A DNA stretch of 64,000 nt, taken from NCBI RefSeq assembly GCF_949987535.1, contig NC_080074.1, positions 38,423,641 to 38,487,640 on the forward strand. The letters are read 5' to 3'. A program made the position numbers and the translations under genes. Source of the stretch: Balaenoptera acutorostrata (taxonomy: Eukaryota > Chordata > Mammalia > Artiodactyla > Balaenopteridae). This document shows, piece by piece, positions 59,645-64,000 of the stretch (the stretch's first letter is position 1; each line of letters opens with the position of its first letter). Below the pieces are notes generated by a model, which worked only from the letters and a program-made list of their open reading frames with translations, was not told where the DNA came from and did not search any database.

Positions 59645-59716
<72 letters not shown>
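59645..59716. repeat. (CATA)n(TA)n microsatellite
   Basis: Three to four CATA units followed by about 29 uninterrupted TA units; the longest simple repeat in the window. Confidence 0.97.
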
Positions 59717-59718
<2 letters not shown>

Positions 59719-59827
59719 CATGTTAATTAGCTTAAGCTTTTAGGAAATAATGCCGGTTAACCATGACTGCAGATTTAGCTTTGATATAGGTCAGAATGTA
59801 CACTGGAAAATTTACCTAATTTATCAT

Positions 59828-60400
59828 TTTTTTCTATTCATTCAATAAATATTTTTACATATGCATAGATGCCAGGAACTGAGCCAATACTCAAATACAG
59901 AGAAGATCAAGACAGACATGGTGCCTAGCTTCATGGAACTTATATTTCAATGAGGAAATAGAATGAAATTTAGTAAAACAATTTTTAAGAAATTACACAC
60001 ATTATATGAAGAAATGAAGCAAGAGAATGAAATGGAGAGTTATGAAGACTTGGAAGAGAGAGACCTACAAATGCTTTACCTAGAGTAGTGGGCAAATGCT
60101 TTATTGAGAGGGTGATATTTAAACTGAGACTTAAAGGTGAGAAAGAGCTGACCAACTAAGGAGCCAAAGGACAGTATTTCAGGCAGAGGGTACAGCACGT
60201 GTAAAGGCTTGGAAGACTGAGGAACTGAAAGTAGGCTCGCGTGGTTAGAGCAGAGTTTGCCAGAGAAAGACTAACAGCAGATAAAGTTGGAGAAATAGGC
60301 AAATCTCTATAACCTATGTGAAACAGCTTGGATTTAACCAATGCACACATGCATCTATAGAATTCAAGAGAGTAGAATACCATGAATATAATCAGAGATT
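59828..60400 (-). mobile_element. L2 LINE 3' part (antisense)
   Basis: 'attcattcaataaatatttt', 'gatgccaggaactgagccaa', 'cttcatggaacttatatttc', 'gagggtgatatttaaactga', 'caggcagagggtacagcacg', 'tgtaaaggcttggaagactg': reversed L2 order. Confidence 0.82.
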
Positions 60401-61362
60401 GGTAAATAAAAGAAAAGCTCTTTGAAAATATTAACTGTATCATCTTCATATTGAAGAACTTTTAATATTATTTTGATGCTTACATATGACTCTGGCTGAC
60501 TGATCTATATACCTTTAGGATCTCAGATATGTGTGGGGGGTTTTGTGTTAATAACAGGCAAAATTTTCTGACACATTGAACCGTAATTAGTGACAGTGAA
60601 TATAGCAAAATTAACTTATTAAGAACTAAGAAATGTGATACTAATATGTGACACTGAAATTAAAAGTAGCATTGTTAAAAACAAAAATTTTCATTACAGT
60701 ATAAGCTTTAGGAAAAATCTTGAAAGAAAATAGTTTTTCTTTACTTCTTTCCACCTCAGTATCTTATATCTGCTTTTTCCTTTATTGTTTCAGTAACTCC
60801 TGCTTATTTTGCCTAGACATCCTTTGTTAGCCTGTGCTTTTCACTAGCCTTCTGAAAATCTCTCCTCCTTACTAGTCATATATTATTCTTCACTAGTAAA
60901 AGTTTAATAACTGATAACAGTTTTTTATTTTCTTTTCATATATCTTTGCTCTTAGTTGCAGAACTGACTTATAAAATAAAATGAAGGTGAAACTCCAATT
61001 CACAGACCATTTAAAAGCACAATTTATCTGGGAAAAGTTAGAGCGTGGAGTCTGGAACCAGAATGAAACATTGTTCACTGGACTTTCCCCTAGTCTCTCT
61101 CATGGCACCAGACACTGACTGGTGAATGTAGGTTCCAGAGTCAACAGTTTAAAAATTATGTCCTTTAACCTCTTTTCTCAAAATGACTATTGCTGGTCTC
61201 AGTTACTATATTCCAGTTGGCTGCATATATTTTTCTATTACGTAATCTAAGAATTTAATTGTGAATAAAATCATTAGTGTCACCACTATAATTACTATAA
61301 CAACATATGATTATCACTATAATCACATTTAAAGCAACATGATGATTATACTCATTTCCTTC
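60401..61362. other. Intron sequence, nothing recognised
   Basis: AT-rich; no supported feature. Confidence 0.5.
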
Positions 61363-61376
61363 AATTTAAAACATTT

Positions 61377-61665
61377 TTTTTTTAATTTTATTTATTTATT
61401 TATGGCTGTGTTGGGTCTTCGTTTCTGTGCGAGGACTTTCTCTAGTTGCGGCAAGCGGGGGCCACTCTTCATCGCGGTGCGCGGGCCTCTCACTATCACG
61501 GCCTCTCTTGTTGCGGAACACAGGCTCCAGACGCGCAGGCTCAGCAATTGTGGCTCACGGGCCTAGTCGCTCTGCGGCATGTGGGATCTTCCCAGACCAG
61601 GGCTCGAACCCGTGTCCCCTGCATTGGCAGGCAGATTCTCAACCACTGCGCCACCAGGGAAGCCC
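61377..61665 (-). mobile_element. CHR SINE (antisense), young
   Basis: (T)n and (TTTA)n, then the CHR body with a single GATGAAGAGTGG unit (reversed), ending CCACCAGGGAAGCCC. Target-site duplication AATTTAAAACATTT at 61363-61376 and 61666-61679, exact 14 bp. It lies 428 bp upstream of the second PPFIA2 exon. Confidence 0.97.
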
Positions 61666-61679
61666 AATTTAAAACATTT

Positions 61680-62093
61680 AAATGATCAGATATAAGTGAA
61701 ATTAATTTTGACTTTCAATTGTATTCTCTAACAAAATCATCATGCTTTGTTCAATGTTCTTCAGTCATTATCCTATTGGATCGTATTATGGTGTGTTCTA
61801 GCTCTCCTCAATTTAAATTGAAATTATTAAATCTTCTAAAAGAATGCATATAATTCACATTATATTTTAAATTCAGTAAATTGTTATGTGATAGAAATGC
61901 AATTTACTTTTAATATATTTTATGAACCCTGGTTTATGAACTCAGGTTTGTGCTTCATTGATGCTATCTGTAGTATGATCTGAGGTTATCATTAGATACT
62001 ATATAAATCTGAAATCTACTAAAATGGAAATCATCTGTATGTATTAGTGACTTGTATCCATAAGATAATTACATTTTCTGTTAAACCCAATAG
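61680..62093. other. Intron end before the second exon
   Basis: No repeats recognised. The last 25 bases hold a short pyrimidine stretch ('acattttctg') and CCAATAG. Confidence 0.6.
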
Positions 62094-62261
<168 letters not shown>

Positions 62262-62269
62262 TAGTATTG

Positions 62270-62342
62270 TGAAAGGATTGTTATAATTTTATATGTCAAC
62301 TATACTTCAATAAAGCTGAAATTAAAAAAAAAACTACTGGAA
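62270..62342 (+). mobile_element. Severely 5'-truncated L1 tail inserted at the exon donor
   Basis: About 70 bp ending in a short A-run lies between two copies of GAAAAGGTATAGTATTG (62253-62269 and 62343-62359), a 17-bp target-site duplication. Inside, the motif TATGTCAACTATACTTCAA followed by TAAA matches the 3' ends of the L1 copies at 19980-20010, 20800-20848 and 38560-38610. The left copy spans the last six exon bases and the donor; the right copy restores AAAAG plus GTATAG. The similarity after each 17-mer continues weakly, so the original duplication may have been a little longer and has since diverged. A local duplication followed by A-tract growth is the alternative. Confidence 0.7.
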
Positions 62343-62359
62343 GAAAAGGTATAGTATTG
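62343..62359 (+). repeat. Duplicated splice-donor sequence (target-site duplication)
   Basis: Exact 17-bp copy of 62253-62269 carrying a second AAAAG/GT junction (GT at 62349-62350). Using it would extend the exon by 90 nt, and the added frame meets a stop at once (TAG at 62262-62264), so it is a decoy rather than a useful alternative donor. Confidence 0.75.
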
Positions 62360-63569
62360 ACAAAAGATTTCAAGTTTAACTGTGCTTTTGTCATCAGCAT
62401 CAAGTTCATTGTCTTCATCCATGACTCTTACTGACTGCTGAAGTCAGTCAGTTCAGAGGAACACGTTTGAACTACAGGAAAAATCACTAAAAAAAAAAAA
62501 AAAACGCACCCTGACTATTGCATGTATATTGGTAATATTCATAACCATTTTCTTTTTTTTAATACGTCTGAATCTATGGTTTATCAAGACTTCTATTATG
62601 GTACTTTAGAGTCCTAGTCCAGATGGCCATTTGAAATTTAATATTGTCATGTAACCTTTCTGTTTCTCCCTCTCTCTCTCTCATTCTCTCCCCACCCCAC
62701 AGTCTCTATCCTCCCTGCCCCCTCTGAAGTGCGTGGCTATAGCTGCCAACATAGGAGACTATTAGCTGACAATAAAACATATCTTGAAGTGTAAATTGGA
62801 AATACTTTAACCTTTAGAGATTCATCTTAGAAGCATACAATTTTATTTTGGGGGTTTCTAATATCTTAGTTCTGAACACACATTTTTAAGAGTTTCTGCG
62901 GGTAACAGCATAAGGTATTAGTAGAAATATCTGCTTTAGGTCTTTTTTAAAGTAACTGTAAGTTTCTCTTAGCTGTTACTCAAATAAGCTCTATGGACAT
63001 TAATAAGCCAATATGATGATAATATTCTTTGGATATTAGTAAGGCTTATGACATCACTTCAATTCTGTAAAATTTCAAAGAATGAATTTTTTAAAATTAA
63101 TAAGGCTTTAGGATTTTGTACAGTGGGAATTGGGGCACTTCATTGTAAAGTATCTAACAAGTTCTGAGCATTAAAATCCAAACTAGGGATTATTACTCAG
63201 TTATATATAGATTTTGAGCATACAGACACTTTTGCTCTATTTAATATTTATATACATATATATTTTTATCATCAGTCTTTCAGATGTTCTTAGAGCAGGG
63301 GATTTATGTGGAGTGTGTGCATAGCATATCTATAATTCTGTCTTCTAGATTATTAAGAAGAAATTGTATCTCATTTTTAATTTTAGTATGAGAGGCAACT
63401 AGTTTATGAATAATTTTGAGTAAAACAGAAATGGATATTATATAAAAATCCCTGATGAATATAATATCAACTAATATCAAATATCGAATAATAATTTAAT
63501 ATATGTAATGTTTACTTTCATATTATATTTCATTTCTTATTACAAAACTGCATTATTAAGAATTTGCAA
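62360..63569. other. Intron sequence, nothing recognised
   Basis: Has an A16-17 run near 62489-62505 and a CT-rich tract at 62666-62700. No exon or repeat family supported. Confidence 0.5.
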
Positions 63570-64000
63570 GACTTTACATTTATAGAATATCTATTATGTG
63601 TCAGACTCCTTGGCATATATTTAGCACACAAAGATAAGTAAGACATTTTCTTTACAAATGAGGAGTTCATAGTGCTGGAGTTCACATGTCAATAAGAGGG
63701 AGTGGTAAGAAGAGATATATATGATGTGATATGGAGTCACAGGAAAAGTTGTGACTAATTTTTCCTGAGGAAGTGATGAGAAAGTCAAGAATGTCTTCAC
63801 AGAGGGGGTGACATTTGGTCTGGGTATTAGAATGTGTAAGGATTTTTTAAGCAGAGAAGTAAACATACTCTAATCAATATGATCAATATGTGAACTAACC
63901 CAGAGCTTTGAAAAGAGCATGGCCTGTTCCGAGAAAATTTAACAGTTTTGAATGACTTGAATGAGGGACTTGAGAATGAGTGATTTGAGATGTTCCCTAG
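63570..64000 (-). mobile_element. L2 LINE 3' part (antisense), reaching the window edge
   Basis: 'tagaatatctattatgtgtc', 'agactccttggcatatattt', 'gaatgtcttcacagaggggg', 'tgacatttggtctgggtatt' in reversed L2 order. The last 130 bases are uncertain. Confidence 0.65.

Larger units (their letters stand above)
50006..62093 (+). other. PPFIA2: PPFIA2 intron between the two visible exons (12,088 bp)
   Basis: GT-AG intron from GTAAGT at 50006 to CCAATAG at 62093, phase 0. It contains a sense CHR SINE (53205-53582), an antisense CHR SINE (61377-61665), a MIR, at least two antisense L2 copies, a long TA microsatellite and a CTCF-like motif. No intervening liprin exon was seen, and the coding sequence joins without a gap. 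Confidence 0.9.

Noticed and set aside
62343..62359. A genuine alternative splice donor producing a longer liprin isoform
   Set aside because: The extended frame would hit a stop codon immediately after the normal exon end, so it could only yield a truncated product or decay.

Overview
This is mammalian nuclear DNA, most likely from a cetacean. It is AT-rich and almost all intron and old transposon remnants. Nine young copies of the tRNA-derived CHR SINE family, eight of them with clear flanking target-site duplications, sit beside an L1 of the whale/artiodactyl type. I saw no BovB LINE or Bov-tA/Bov-A2 SINE, which a ruminant window this size should contain. CHR SINEs are known from cetaceans, hippos and relatives, so the lineage call is an inference; species cannot be told.

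One host gene is supported, on the + strand: PPFIA2 (liprin-alpha-2), a presynaptic active-zone scaffold. Two consecutive internal coding exons are visible, 49904-50005 (34 codons) and 62094-62258 (55 codons). Both begin and end on codon boundaries and together encode about residues 102-190 of the N-terminal coiled coil. The rest is intron: at least 49.9 kb upstream, 12.1 kb between the exons, and at least 1.7 kb downstream. No promoter, first or last exon, RNA gene, CRISPR array or bacterial-type element is present.

Layout. 1-14 kb: old L2, MIR, Tigger, hAT-like and MLT1 remnants with microsatellites. 14.5-16.4 kb: one long sense L2. 18.5-20.9 kb: two 3' fragments of L1, the first split by a CHR SINE. 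23.5-32.4 kb: CHR SINEs and a four-layer nest (L2, then antisense L1, then an MLT1 LTR and a CHR SINE). 34.7-42.1 kb: antisense L1 ends, one splitting a MIR. 42.5-47.9 kb: a nearly full-length but dead sense L1 with its own SINE insertion. 48-64 kb: the two PPFIA2 exons, a CHR SINE with extra 3' sequence, several antisense L2 copies and a candidate CTCF site.

The most notable observation is at the 3' edge of the second exon. A roughly 70-bp L1 tail appears to have inserted right at the splice donor and duplicated 17 bp spanning the exon end and donor, leaving a second donor-like copy 90 bp downstream. I found no evidence of a new gene system; the interest lies in the transposon layering and its contact with the PPFIA2 splice site.
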